This document shows positions 45,626 to 53,960 of a DNA stretch of 64,000 bases, one piece after another (within the stretch, counting starts at the first letter, position 1; each line of letters starts with the position of its first letter). The stretch is from assembly GCF_016406125.1 (NCBI RefSeq), contig NZ_CP066339.1:1054001-1118000 (forward strand), in the 5' to 3' direction. A program made the translations under genes and the position numbers. Source of the DNA: Alicyclobacillus sp. SO9 (GTDB lineage: Bacteria > Bacillota > Bacilli > Alicyclobacillales > Alicyclobacillaceae). The notes below the pieces were generated by a model. It ran no database searches. It was not told where the DNA came from and worked only from the letters and a program-made list of their open reading frames with translations.

Positions 45626-46312
45626 CTACGCTCGAGCCCGCGTCCATTCCAGCACCTCACCAACGGTCTGAAGACCTCTCGACTGACAGAGCTTTGCTTC
45701 CTTCTGCCAGACTAACGCTGTCATCGTCACATCCGCGTCAGCGCGGTGTCTTGAACCAATGGGGACATCGAGCCAATGGCAAACTTCATCGAGTGTTGGA
45801 ACAAAAGACTGACCAAGAAGGGCTTGTGCAACCAGGGCTGTGTCAATGATGATCGGTTGAATTCTCATTTTCCAAAAATCCCTCGTGTATCTGTGCAGGA
45901 AAGACAACTCGTGTCTGGCGTGATGAGCTATCCAAACCTTTTTGTCCGCCAATTGAAGCACCTCAAACAAAACCGATTTCAAATCCACACCATTCCGTAA
46001 TAATTCAGGTGATAGGCCTGTTAATCTCCAAATTTTATCCGGCACAATTGATAGATCCTTGTGAGCGATTAGATAATACTGAAGCGTGTCGATAGTAGGG
46101 GAGGCATCAATTCTCGATGTTGCAGCGGCAACGGACAGCACGATGCCTTTTTTTACGGAAAAATCACTGGTCTCTATATCAAAGACAAAGTAGTCAGTAT
46201 CATCTAATGACTGGTCCCATGCCCCTGCGCCAAACTCGGTGTCATTCAGAAGTGTACGGCGGTGTAAGTCAATGGGGTTTTTCATTTGGGACGGTGTCCA
46301 GGGCCATTGCAC
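45626..46312 (-). CDS. DnaQ-like 3'-5' exonuclease
   Basis: A 228-aa DEDD-superfamily exonuclease. Motif ExoI is FVFDIETSD (Asp45, Glu47), ExoIII is HRADADVTM near residue 195, and ExoII is WIAHHARHELSFL, where the usual HNAxFD reads HHARHEL, with Glu in place of Asp. This variation is also seen in the exonucleases linked to DUF294 proteins. It follows the nucleotidyltransferase gene by six bases; its GTG start (46312) uses GAGGTGAT inside the end of that gene. The two are clearly an operon. Confidence 0.88.
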   Translation of the reverse strand: MQWPWTPSQMKNPIDLHRRTLLNDTEFGAGAWDQSLDDTDYFVFDIETSDFSVKKGIVLSVAAATSRIDASPTIDTLQYYLIAHKDLSIVPDKIWRLTGLSPELLRNGVDLKSVLFEVLQLADKKVWIAHHARHELSFLHRYTRDFWKMRIQPIIIDTALVAQALLGQSFVPTLDEVCHWLDVPIGSRHRADADVTMTALVWQKEAKLCQSRGLQTVGEVLEWTRARA

Positions 46313-46318
46313 GGACTA

Positions 46319-47413
46319 TCACCTCGGCTTTTTGAAGTTTCTGTGCACCATGCGAACGAGGTTTCTGGTTGTATGCAGATGTGTCATCAATTCTTCCCGA
46401 TGGACATTGGCAGTACTGGAGAGCATAAACTCGCCAGAGTTTGCGGAGTTGGGAGGGGTCGTCAGTCCACCGTGCAGCCTCGCTTGCCAGCTCCAGCGCA
46501 GCGATTGCGCGACTCCTTGCCGTAAAGTCCTGTCCAGGACCTGCTTGGCTGCCAATGCGTCGAGTCTGTCAAGTGTCGACAAAGATGAGATGTTGTGCGT
46601 AATGGCTAGTAGTCTCAGAGAGTGGACAATGGGATTAATGAGACTTGTCTTCATACTGATAGATTTTGGTCTCTGACCAAACCGCTTGGAAGACAACCAT
46701 CCCCCTGTGCGCCCTGCGGCTGCGGGCGGGATCTCAATCCCCAAATGTGCCATTTCCCAGCATAAGTAGCTCGAGTGCGATATCCGGTCAAACACATCCT
46801 GCCTCAATTGATTCCAAACGCCAATCTCCGCAGACTCATTGGGACTGGCAGATGGGTCACCGAATTTCTCCAGGTTTATTGGCAGACTGTCGACAAGCAT
46901 GAACAAATAGCGGGTATTTTCCCAACTTGGGTACTGAAAGTATGCGTCAATCCGTTCTTTCCATGTCTCCGTGGTCCCAATCCAGCGGGGATTCGTAGCC
47001 ATTACGTTGCCTGGACAGGGGCTTACGCCAAAGGTTGCCATTGCTTGGCTGAATCGATAGAGGTGCGGTTGCAAATTGTCGATGTCACTAGGCGTTTGTG
47101 TGGAGAGCAGGAGTGCGTAATCGAGATCGCTGGTGAGCGTATCCTCTCCTCGTGCCGATGCTCCCAACAGGACGAAGGTTGCCTTACTTCGAAGGTCGCA
47201 GGGCACAATAAGCCGCCAGTTTTGATGGAGGATGTCCAGCCTCAACCGCCTGTAATCTTCGAACCACTTCTCGATGGAGCCGCCTGCTCGCAGCCACTGG
47301 CGAGTTGTCTGCTGAAGCTCAGTCTGCCATGTTGAAACAGCTGCAAAAGTTGTTCTTGTACCAGGAGTAGCAAAACACTCTGTGGCGGGCCGCGGAAGAA
47401 AAACCGGCTTCAT
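46319..47413 (-). CDS. DUF294-type putative nucleotidyltransferase
   Basis: A 364-aa protein. The nucleotidyltransferase core is GASARGEDTLTSDLDYALLL (Gly84-Ser86, Asp96 and Asp98), a GlnD-like G-S...D-x-D metal site. Residues 180-360 are helical and match the substrate-binding domain that follows DUF294. Many DUF294 proteins also carry a cyclic-nucleotide or CBS sensor domain in front; here the N-terminal 40 residues are too short, so the sensor is absent. It is paired with a DnaQ-like exonuclease downstream, a pairing also known from proteobacteria. The chemical substrate is unknown. Confidence 0.82.
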   Translation of the reverse strand: MKPVFLPRPATECFATPGTRTTFAAVSTWQTELQQTTRQWLRAGGSIEKWFEDYRRLRLDILHQNWRLIVPCDLRSKATFVLLGASARGEDTLTSDLDYALLLSTQTPSDIDNLQPHLYRFSQAMATFGVSPCPGNVMATNPRWIGTTETWKERIDAYFQYPSWENTRYLFMLVDSLPINLEKFGDPSASPNESAEIGVWNQLRQDVFDRISHSSYLCWEMAHLGIEIPPAAAGRTGGWLSSKRFGQRPKSISMKTSLINPIVHSLRLLAITHNISSLSTLDRLDALAAKQVLDRTLRQGVAQSLRWSWQARLHGGLTTPPNSANSGEFMLSSTANVHREELMTHLHTTRNLVRMVHRNFKKPR

Positions 47414-47473
47414 AGACTGCCTCTTTCTGTCTTTTGACTTCTCGTTCCAATACAGACATTCACACTCACTTTT

Positions 47474-47503
47474 GAAAAGGCCCCGGGCAAAAGCTGCCCA
47501 GGG
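47474..47503 (-). terminator. Terminator of the ammonium transporter gene
   Basis: On the minus strand, CCCTGGGCA pairs with TGCCCGGGG (47495-47503 with 47481-47489, one mismatch) and is followed by CCTTTTC. Confidence 0.8.
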
Positions 47504-47551
47504 TTTATTCTACTGGATTTGCAAATGAGTGAATACTGTTCGTGGATGTTC

Positions 47552-48925
47552 TTATTCAGCCATCTCTGCTCCGAAAATTTTTGCTTTGTCGTCTGCAGAC
47601 AGTTGTTCTGGATACGCAGATTCTTTGTGCAGTGTGTAGTCCAGTCCCAACAGTTCTTCTTCTCTTGTAACTCGCAGTCCCATAATAAGGTCTACAACTT
47701 TTAGTAGCACGTACGAGCCGAGGCCTGAGAACACCCATGTGGCTGCGACACCTACAATCTGCAGCAGTACCTGTTGCGGATGACCCGAGAACAAGCCGTT
47801 GGCGCCGCTGGAGTTGACGGCTGTCGTTGCAAACAGTCCCGTTGCGATGGCGCCCCATGTGCCGCCGATGCCGTGGCCGCCAAATGCGTCCAGTGCGTCA
47901 TCGTAGCCCAGTTTGGCTTTCATAAGCGTTGAAGCATAGTAGCAAATCATGCCGCCGACTGCTCCGAGAATGATGCTCGATCCCGGTGACACAAAGCCAG
48001 CCGCCGGCGTAATGGCCACCAGTCCTGCAACTGCACCAGCACTCGCTCCAACCAGTGTGACGTGACCTGTGCGCAGTTTTTCAACCAGCATCCACCCTAG
48101 TGCTGACGCAGCGGTTGCTGTGTTCGTTGTTAAGAAAGCGTTGGCAGAGACACCGTTTGCGGCGAGAGCACTGCCTGCGTTAAAGCCAAACCAACCGAAC
48201 CACAACAGCGCAGTACCCAGAACAACGAAAGGTACGTTGTGGGCTTTGATACTGCTCGAACCGTGTTCTGCCCGTTTACCCAGGTAAATAGCAGCAACCA
48301 GGCCGGCAACGCCTGAACTGATATGAACGACGGTACCGCCGGCAAAGTCCAGCACCCCCAGTTTTCCCAGCCAGCCGCCTTGGCCCCAGACCCAGTGTGC
48401 TAACGGATCGTAAATGATGGTAGACCATAAGACAATGAACACAAGAAAGGAAGAGAATTTCACCCGTTCAGCCAGGCCGCCGACAATCAGAGCAGGTGTG
48501 ATAATAGCGAACATCAGTTGGAAGATGCCAAAGACGCTGGCGGGAAGTGTGCTGGAATACGCCCCGACCGCGGCCCCCACACCGTGGAACATGAAGAATT
48601 TCAGGCCGCCAATCACGTGATGGACATCTGGACCGAATGCCAAGGTATAGCCAATGACGACCCATTGAATTGAAACCACCAGAATGACTGCGAACACCTG
48701 CAACATGGTAGTGATAACATTCTTGGTTCTGACGAGACCACCGTAGAAGAACGCAACACCTGGAGTCATCAGCAGTACCAGTGCTGACGATGCAAGTATC
48801 CAGGCAGTGTCACCAGCACTGATCTTCGAGGTGGTTGTGGCAGCAAAGCTGACAACTGGTACGGATAATACCGAGAACAATCCGAATAAAAAGAGAATTA
48901 AGCGACTTTTGAAGGGGTTTTTCAA
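47552..48925 (-). CDS. amtB: Ammonium transporter (Amt)
   Basis: A 457-aa Amt/Mep/Rh channel that moves ammonium across the membrane. A signal-like first helix (about 8-27) is followed by eleven helices. The signature is DFAGGTVVHISSGVAGLVAA, carrying the first of the twin pore histidines; the second lies in FGGHGIGGTWGAI. The cytoplasmic C-terminal tail is normal length. TTG 48925 is chosen because AAAGGAAG precedes it and it begins the signal helix; the longer frame has no support. No glnK/PII gene is next to it, which is unusual because amtB-glnK pairs are the rule. Confidence 0.95.
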   Translation of the reverse strand: MKNPFKSRLILFLFGLFSVLSVPVVSFAATTTSKISAGDTAWILASSALVLLMTPGVAFFYGGLVRTKNVITTMLQVFAVILVVSIQWVVIGYTLAFGPDVHHVIGGLKFFMFHGVGAAVGAYSSTLPASVFGIFQLMFAIITPALIVGGLAERVKFSSFLVFIVLWSTIIYDPLAHWVWGQGGWLGKLGVLDFAGGTVVHISSGVAGLVAAIYLGKRAEHGSSSIKAHNVPFVVLGTALLWFGWFGFNAGSALAANGVSANAFLTTNTATAASALGWMLVEKLRTGHVTLVGASAGAVAGLVAITPAAGFVSPGSSIILGAVGGMICYYASTLMKAKLGYDDALDAFGGHGIGGTWGAIATGLFATTAVNSSGANGLFSGHPQQVLLQIVGVAATWVFSGLGSYVLLKVVDLIMGLRVTREEELLGLDYTLHKESAYPEQLSADDKAKIFGAEMAE

Positions 48926-49083
48926 GAATAACTCACTTCCTTTCATTTTCTTTGTACTTACTTTACAGGGTGTCACCCTGCTCCCACAACGACATTTGTT
49001 AGGTTTTATTACACAAGGATCGTTGTAACCGAATTCATTTCCCTTGACTACTAAGAACACAATTGAGAACACAATTAAGGATG

Positions 49084-49110
49084 CAAAAACAGGTGCCTCA
49101 TCAGGCACCC
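49084..49110 (-). terminator. Terminator of the xpt-pbuX operon
   Basis: On the minus strand GGTGCCT (49109-49103) pairs with AGGCACC (49098-49092) around a 4-base loop, followed by TGTTTTTG. Confidence 0.88.
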
Positions 49111-49209
49111 GTCGCAAATGATTTACATGGATAAGATGAGGATCTACCTGTTACCTGCAACAAAAAAATAACGGAAGCTCAGACAAGCCAAAGTCAGGCA
49201 GGGATTTAC

Positions 49210-50544
49210 CTATACCCCTGCCGTAACACTGCTGCTCCTGTTATGGGTCTCTGGATCTGCTGTACCTTCCGATGCAGCTTCAGTTGCCCCCCACCCGTTA
49301 AGGAACAGGTTTAATGCAACAGCAGTGACCGATCCCGTTACAATCCCATTTTGCAACAACATTTGCAGCATGTTGGGCAGGTGGGCGAACATCTGGGGCA
49401 TGGTTGCCGAACCGAGTCCCACGCCAATGCTGCAAGCCACAACAAGCAAGTTGTTGTTGTCGTTGAAATTCACCTGAGACAAGATGTTGGCGCCATAGGC
49501 AACCACCATGCCGAACATGGCAATCATGGCACCGCCAAGCACAGCATCAGGTATAACAGTGGTTAATGCAGCAACTTTTGGCAACAATCCGAGGGCAACT
49601 AGAATTCCGCCTGCTGCGACAATGACATTTCGAGTTTTGACGCGAGTTAGAGAGACAAGTCCGACATTCTGTGAAAATGTGGTGTAGGGAAAGGTATTAA
49701 AAATGCCTCCTAGCACAATGGCAATTCCTTCGGCGCGCAGTCCTTTGACGATGTCTTTCTGACCGATGGGTTTTTCAACGATCTGACTCAGTGCAAAATA
49801 GACACCTGTGGATTCCACCATACTTACGATGCCAACAATAATCATTGTGATAATAGCAATGAGATTAAAATGAGGTTGGCCAAAATAAAATGGATGAACA
49901 ATATTGAACCAAGAAGCTTTCAGGACGGGAGAGAATTTGACAATTCCGAGTAACGCACCTGCCAGAGTTCCAAGGATGAGACCCATGAGAATAGAGATGG
50001 CCCGCAAAAATCCACGTAGGTAGCGATTCATCACGAGAATGATTAGCAGTGTACCAAGAGCTAAAATCAGGTTATGGGGTGCGCCAAAGCTAGGTGAACC
50101 TTGCCCCCCTGCTGCGTTTCCCATCGCCACGGGAATGAGTGTCAATCCAATGATGGTCACAACCGACCCAGTTACGACCGTAGGAAACAGCTTCAACACC
50201 ATGCCAAACAACGGTGCCAATAAGAACACTGCAATGCCTGCTATGATTATCGAACCGAATATGGTTCCGATGTTGGTCGTTTTTCCAATAGCAATGATTG
50301 GACTGACAGCAGTAAAGGTGGCTCCAAGCACGACAGGAAGTTTAATTCCAATGAATCGGTTGCCAATGACTTGTAAGAGCGTAGCGATACCGCAGGTGAA
50401 CAAATCGGCGGCAATCAGATAGGTCATTTGCGAAGAACTGAACTTTAATGAGCTCCCGATAAGAATTGGGACTACTACAGCTCCCGCGTACATAGCCAGC
50501 ACATGCTGTAAGCCGAGTGTAAATACTTGAGACTTGGACAACAC
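49210..50544 (-). CDS. pbuX: Xanthine permease (NCS2 family)
   Basis: A 444-aa membrane protein of the nucleobase:cation symporter 2 family with about 13-14 membrane segments. LGLQHVLAMYAGAVVVP in helix 1 and VESTGVYFALSQI in the substrate-binding helix 8 are characteristic of xanthine/uracil permeases. GTG 50544 has AAAGGAG upstream. It starts six bases after xpt, the classical Bacillus xpt-pbuX arrangement, so xanthine uptake is the best prediction. Regulated by the purine riboswitch ahead of xpt. Confidence 0.95.
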   Translation of the reverse strand: MLSKSQVFTLGLQHVLAMYAGAVVVPILIGSSLKFSSSQMTYLIAADLFTCGIATLLQVIGNRFIGIKLPVVLGATFTAVSPIIAIGKTTNIGTIFGSIIIAGIAVFLLAPLFGMVLKLFPTVVTGSVVTIIGLTLIPVAMGNAAGGQGSPSFGAPHNLILALGTLLIILVMNRYLRGFLRAISILMGLILGTLAGALLGIVKFSPVLKASWFNIVHPFYFGQPHFNLIAIITMIIVGIVSMVESTGVYFALSQIVEKPIGQKDIVKGLRAEGIAIVLGGIFNTFPYTTFSQNVGLVSLTRVKTRNVIVAAGGILVALGLLPKVAALTTVIPDAVLGGAMIAMFGMVVAYGANILSQVNFNDNNNLLVVACSIGVGLGSATMPQMFAHLPNMLQMLLQNGIVTGSVTAVALNLFLNGWGATEAASEGTADPETHNRSSSVTAGV

Positions 50545-50550
50545 CGTTCA

Positions 50551-51159
50551 TCACTCCTTTGTTAAGAATTCCATTTTGGATTCTTCACTGTCTGTGAACA
50601 CAACACGACCGTTTTCCATCGATTCAATGGAGGCCAATGAAAGGATAGGTATATTTCTAGCCTGGATTTTGGCGCGGCCGTCCTGGAATCTTTTTTCGAT
50701 GACAACTCCGAGTGCCACTACATTTGCTTCGGCTGATTGTAAAATATCTAACAGGCCCATGACCGCATTTCCGTTGGCTAGAATGTCATCTATTACAAGC
50801 ACTCTTTCTCCCGGGCGGATAAAGGACTTGGATACGGTGATATCCACTGTCTCGTTTCGCGTGTAGGACATGACAGGGGCCGAAAAGACATCATCACTTT
50901 GGGTTACTGCACGTTTTTTCTTGGCATACACGAACGGGACACCAAGAGCAAGAGCGGTCGCATAGGCAATATGGATACCGCTGGCTTCAACTGTTATTAC
51001 TTTGTCTACTTGACTGTTCGCGAAGGCGTTGGCAAACTCTCGGCCAATCTCTTGAATGAGAGTTGGCTGAACTTGATGGTTAAGGAATGAATCTACTTTC
51101 AGCACCTGACTGGACAGAACTCGTCCTTCTTTCAGGATATAGTCGTGCAAGTATTGCAT
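50551..51159 (-). CDS. xpt: Xanthine phosphoribosyltransferase
   Basis: A 202-aa purine salvage enzyme that joins xanthine to PRPP giving XMP. The PRPP-binding loop is VLVIDDILANGNA, and EASGIHIAYATALALGVPFVYAKKK is the Xpt-type purine-site region. The length equals that of B. subtilis Xpt. ATG preceded by AGGAGGC. It forms an operon with pbuX and is controlled by the aptamer at 51448-51514 and the attenuator at 51286-51346. Confidence 0.96.
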   Translation of the reverse strand: MQYLHDYILKEGRVLSSQVLKVDSFLNHQVQPTLIQEIGREFANAFANSQVDKVITVEASGIHIAYATALALGVPFVYAKKKRAVTQSDDVFSAPVMSYTRNETVDITVSKSFIRPGERVLVIDDILANGNAVMGLLDILQSAEANVVALGVVIEKRFQDGRAKIQARNIPILSLASIESMENGRVVFTDSEESKMEFLTKE

Positions 51160-51285
51160 AGCGGCCTCCTGAGTTTTAGATTGACCTTTTCATTCAGTAG
51201 CTTGTAGTAATGTGCGAGAACAGAGGGAGTGTACGTCATACTCATGCAACGCGCGACCGTACACACGACCGTAACGCACGACAAC

Positions 51286-51346
51286 GAAAAAACCCAGAAG
51301 GAGAAGCTTCACTCGTGTCGCGCAGTGAAACCTCTCCATCTGGGTT
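51286..51346 (-). terminator. Attenuator terminator in the xpt leader
   Basis: Arms 51324-51346 and 51291-51313 pair over 23 positions with few mismatches (core AACCCAG/CTGGGTT, then GGAGA and AGTG blocks), followed on the minus strand by six Ts. It lies about 100 bases after the aptamer and about 130 before xpt, as expected for the off state formed when guanine is bound. Confidence 0.85.
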
Positions 51347-51447
51347 TTTATCCCTCTGGTGTATCCAGGTTGATGAGACAACGTGGATTTGTACCGCTTG
51401 GACCAGACCTTTGCAGTCAGCAAAGCGGAACCCTAGGCACACTTTCA

Positions 51448-51514
51448 CTCGTAGTCAAACGATTTACGGTCGTTTGGTAGAAACTCGTGAGCCATATTCC
51501 CACTATTATACGAG
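51448..51514 (-). promoter_or_regulatory. Purine (guanine-class) riboswitch aptamer
   Basis: On the minus strand the 67 bases have the full purine aptamer: P1 arms CTCGTA / TACGAG, TATAAT, the ATATGG segment of P2, GTTTCTACC, P3 closing AAACGA/TCGTTT around CCGTAAA, and GACTACG. The C in GACTACG is the specificity base and indicates guanine/hypoxanthine/xanthine rather than adenine, which has GATTACG. It sits upstream of xpt-pbuX. Note that the aptamer to attenuator distance (about 100 bases) is longer than in B. subtilis. Confidence 0.96.
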
Positions 51515-51551
51515 CTAATGAACAAACATAGCCGTGATTGTGAATGCAGAC

Positions 51552-51579
51552 AGAATAGCATACTTCCCGAGAAAGTCAA
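51552..51579 (-). promoter_or_regulatory. Candidate sigma-A promoter of xpt-pbuX
   Basis: On the minus strand TTGACT (51579-51574) and TATTCT (51557-51552) are 16 bases apart, 38 bases ahead of the riboswitch aptamer. This predicts a leader of roughly 385 nucleotides. Confidence 0.65.
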
Positions 51580-51677
51580 CGTAGGTCGGCAGGATGATGT
51601 TTTGCCGCTCGTCATTGCTGCGTGTCATGGAGAAATCCCAAGGAGCATAGAAGCCAGAACACGGCAGAAGGGGAAAG

Positions 51678-51711
51678 AACAGGCGGCCCCTGATTGAGGA
51701 GGCCGCCTGTT
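51678..51711. terminator. Bidirectional-looking terminator
   Basis: Perfect 11-bp arms AACAGGCGGCC (51678-51688) and GGCCGCCTGTT (51701-51711), loop of 12, downstream of the small membrane-protein gene on the minus strand. Confidence 0.8.
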
Positions 51712-51740
51712 TGTTGGTGCAGTGAGCTGCGGTTTTAAAA

Positions 51741-52040
51741 TCACTTTTGTATCGCTGTAGTCAATTGAATCAAGGCGCGAATGACAAGCAATACAGCCGC
51801 AACGTAATACCAAATTCGAATAAGAATTCCTGTTCCATCGATGGCTGTCAGCCAGGACAATATCAAAAGAGGAAGAATGGAGAAAACAAGCGGTTCTGTA
51901 ACAGCTTTCGCAGCACTGCGGATATCTGACTTTTGGCGGAGATTCTGTGCGAGGTAAACGAGCATCTCCACACCTGTCGCGATTAAAACAATCCACATCA
52001 TGACCAACATACCTGCGTGAGCAGCAATTACGTTGAGCAC
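51741..52040 (-). CDS. Small membrane protein, three helices, unknown
   Basis: A 99-aa protein with three hydrophobic helices (about 5-28, 50-66, 74-90) joined by short, partly basic loops (QNLRQKSDIRSAAKAV). The family was not recognised. GTG 52040 has AGGAGG about eight bases upstream; another GTG three codons earlier overlaps that site. It is the first gene of a patch of short reading frames (51.7-53.2 kb). A strong hairpin terminator follows its stop. Confidence 0.65.
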   Translation of the reverse strand: MLNVIAAHAGMLVMMWIVLIATGVEMLVYLAQNLRQKSDIRSAAKAVTEPLVFSILPLLILSWLTAIDGTGILIRIWYYVAAVLLVIRALIQLTTAIQK

Positions 52041-52126
52041 TGCGTTCACCTCCTGAAATTTGGTTCAGGGTGGCCACCCGATGTGTTACTTTATTCAAGT
52101 AAATAAACTAATGTTTGGGACAGCAG

Positions 52127-52273
52127 ATGATTTCCTTCAAAAAACGACGAACGCATGGTGTATTCCGCGCTATACTGTTCTTACTGCTTGTGAATATTAC
52201 AATAACGACATATGTGTGGACTGTAAATAACGCCAAATTCAAGAGGCTTACTGAGAATCGAATTCATGATTAG
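52127..52273 (+). CDS. Single-pass small membrane protein (candidate)
   Basis: A 48-aa frame beginning ISFKKRRTHG, a basic cytoplasmic-type start, then a hydrophobic helix of about 19 residues (AILFLLLVNITITTYVW) and a polar tail. The positive-inside pattern argues that it is a real small membrane protein. The ribosome site is weak (TTTGGGA). A 12-bp palindrome GGGTGGCCACCC lies at 52068-52079, about 50 bases upstream. The region 52274-52512 holds nothing else I can support. Confidence 0.4.
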   Translation: MISFKKRRTHGVFRAILFLLLVNITITTYVWTVNNAKFKRLTENRIHD

Positions 52274-52512
52274 TAAAGATGGATTAACATATAAGAGATA
52301 AACACAAACCAGCTACGGCTTATTTTAAGGAAGGATTCGTGTAGATGGATCAGTAAGTATCAAGCAAGGAATTTTGTGGCCTGTGTCGCATTTGAGCAAA
52401 TTACTGCAATACCAATCCAACTTAAATATTCTAATAAATGGTTTAATTGGTTTGATGAGTACATAACGAGGCGAAGGCTCTAAGTTATCATTGTGAAAAT
52501 GAAGGTGAACAC

Positions 52513-52719
52513 GTGCAAAGTAAGCCAAACTACGCTAATTGTCCTCATTGTAAAGAGAATACGGCTCTGGAGTGTGTTGTGTATGGTGCAGTAAATGTAA
52601 AAGCAAGTCATACGGGAGCATTTGGGAACAGACTGCCGTTGAAATTATCTGTCTGCACGAAGTGCGGTGAAGTGGTCCACATGTGGGTAGATAGCCCTGA
52701 GAAACTCCTAGATGATTGA
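52513..52719 (+). CDS. Small zinc-ribbon protein
   Basis: A 68-aa protein with two Cys pairs, CPHC at 10-13 and CTKC at 48-51, forming a typical zinc ribbon. The segment between has a beta-rich pattern (LECVVYGAVNVKA), and a short acidic tail follows. Such stand-alone ribbons are common in Bacillota; the function is unknown. GTG start with AAGGTGAACAC upstream. Confidence 0.7.
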   Translation: MQSKPNYANCPHCKENTALECVVYGAVNVKASHTGAFGNRLPLKLSVCTKCGEVVHMWVDSPEKLLDD

Positions 52720-52829
52720 GTGAATGTAGACTTACCTACACTGGAAGTTTCAATGCTCGATAATACTTTTCAGTAACACCGTAACTGTGTTGGTCCTGCG
52801 TAACGACTTGTCTTGAAGGGAGGTATATT

Positions 52830-52928
52830 TTGTTTTTTGAATCGGAACACCTCTACGTACACGGTGTAACCAAAACTGAAATATCAGCAGTTGTGCAGAT
52901 GTATAACTCAACAGGGGCTTTTTGGTGA
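52830..52928 (+). CDS. Very short ORF with strong ribosome site (candidate)
   Basis: A 32-aa frame starting with TTG at 52830, six bases after GGGAGG, a much better site than most short frames here. The peptide FFESEHLYVHGVTKTEISAV continues for 12 more residues to a stop. It may be a small protein, or the N-terminal remnant of a gene broken together with the methyltransferase fragment that follows. The family was not recognised. Confidence 0.3.
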   Translation: MFFESEHLYVHGVTKTEISAVVQMYNSTGAFW

Positions 52929-52962
52929 AATACATGCGCACTGACAGTGTTCTGTCAATAAT

Positions 52963-53202
52963 GTGATGCTATGGCCCCAACCGGAACGGAGCATGAGAGA
53001 GGTACGGCGTGTTTTGAAACCTAGTGGACGTCTAGTTATCACCCTCACTCCGATGTGGGCGAAATCTTTTCAAGATATCGAAGACATGTCTCAGGAGATT
53101 GTCGATTTGGTAAGCCAAGCTGGATTTTCAAATGTCTCCGTGGACTTGAGAAAAGACCTAAAGCCTGAGGGAGCGCTTACAGTGATGGCTCACAACAAAT
53201 AG
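52963..53202 (+). pseudogene. 3' remnant of a SAM-dependent methyltransferase
   Basis: The 80-residue frame begins in the middle of a class I methyltransferase: MLWPQPERSMREVRRVLKPSGRLVI is split across the motif after the catalytic strand, and only the C-terminal third of the fold follows. The SAM-binding motif I that should lie about 80 residues upstream is absent from all three frames. No ribosome site precedes the ATG. It is the decayed remainder of a gene, not a functional enzyme. Confidence 0.75.
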
Positions 53203-53297
53203 CTTAGCTGGAAGGTCCGCGGAGCCACTGGGCAGCAGAGCAATTCTTGATTTGCGCTGTCGTAGTACAATGGTTAGAAATGACAGGGGGGACGGCT

Positions 53298-53843
53298 GTG
53301 TTCTCAGTACGCGTCAGTGAGCGGACAAGCATTGATTTGCTTCAACAACATAACAAAGAAGAACTATTCGCAGTAATTGACAGTAACCGTGAGTACCTTC
53401 GTAAGTGGCTTCTTTGGGTTGATAAAAGGAAATCAGCAGAGGACTTCGAGCCTATCATCCGTCTTTGGATTAGAAACTATGCCGAAAACAACGGATTTGA
53501 TGCAGGTATTCGGTATGACGGAGAACTGGTCGGAATGATTGGTCTTCATTATATTGACTGGAAAAACAGAATAACGAGCATTGGGTACTTTGTGTCGGAA
53601 AAACATCAAGGGAAGGGAATTGTCACGAGTTGTGTGAGATCCCTTATACACCATGTCTTCGATGAGTTACAACTGAACAAGATACTGATTCAATGTGCGA
53701 CGGAAAACAGCAGAAGCCGAGCGATACCCGTTAGTTTGGGATTCCGAGAAGAGGGAATTGCTCGGGATGGACAGTGGCTTTATGACCATTACGTGAACTT
53801 GGTGACGTATAGTTTGTTACGAAGGGAATGGCGAGCTCAGTAA
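53298..53843 (+). CDS. GNAT acetyltransferase (RimL-like)
   Basis: A 181-aa protein of the RimJ/RimL/YdaF group of acetyltransferases, which use acetyl-CoA to modify N-terminal amines or small molecules. Acetyl-CoA binds the loop SEKHQGKGIVTSCVRSL; IGYFV before it and IQCATENSRSRAIPVSLGF after it are the family's strand 4 and motif B. YDHYVNLVTYSLL ends the domain. GTG 53298 follows GGGGGGACGGCT; the frame is open 17 codons earlier. The target is unknown. Confidence 0.9.
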   Translation: MFSVRVSERTSIDLLQQHNKEELFAVIDSNREYLRKWLLWVDKRKSAEDFEPIIRLWIRNYAENNGFDAGIRYDGELVGMIGLHYIDWKNRITSIGYFVSEKHQGKGIVTSCVRSLIHHVFDELQLNKILIQCATENSRSRAIPVSLGFREEGIARDGQWLYDHYVNLVTYSLLRREWRAQ

Positions 53844-53928
53844 AAACCTTTATGAGGCTTACTCAATTGTGTTTCTAATTCATTTTGGTGGGTAATTGAC
53901 TCCATCATCAAAAAGGTATACCTTGTAT

Positions 53929-53944
53929 GTGACCACGTGGTCAC
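53929..53944. promoter_or_regulatory. Perfect 16-bp palindromic operator ahead of tetR
   Basis: GTGACCACGTGGTCAC is a perfect palindrome, ending 16 bases before the tetR-type start. A TTGACT element (53896-53901) and TATACC (53917-53922) lie just upstream, spaced 15 bases. A repressor bound there would block the promoter; autoregulation by the encoded TetR protein is inferred. Confidence 0.75.
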
Positions 53945-53960
53945 GAAGGGTGGTGAACAA

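Noticed and set aside
51515-51628. A 37-codon minus-strand ORF with a hydrophobic C-terminal half, ending exactly at the purine riboswitch.
   Set aside because: The likely xpt promoter (TTGACT/TATTCT) lies inside it and its ribosome site is poor, so it is more likely promoter sequence than a gene.
52325-52528. A 67-codon minus-strand ORF over the start of the zinc-ribbon gene.
   Set aside because: No ribosome site, no recognisable pattern, overlaps a better supported gene.
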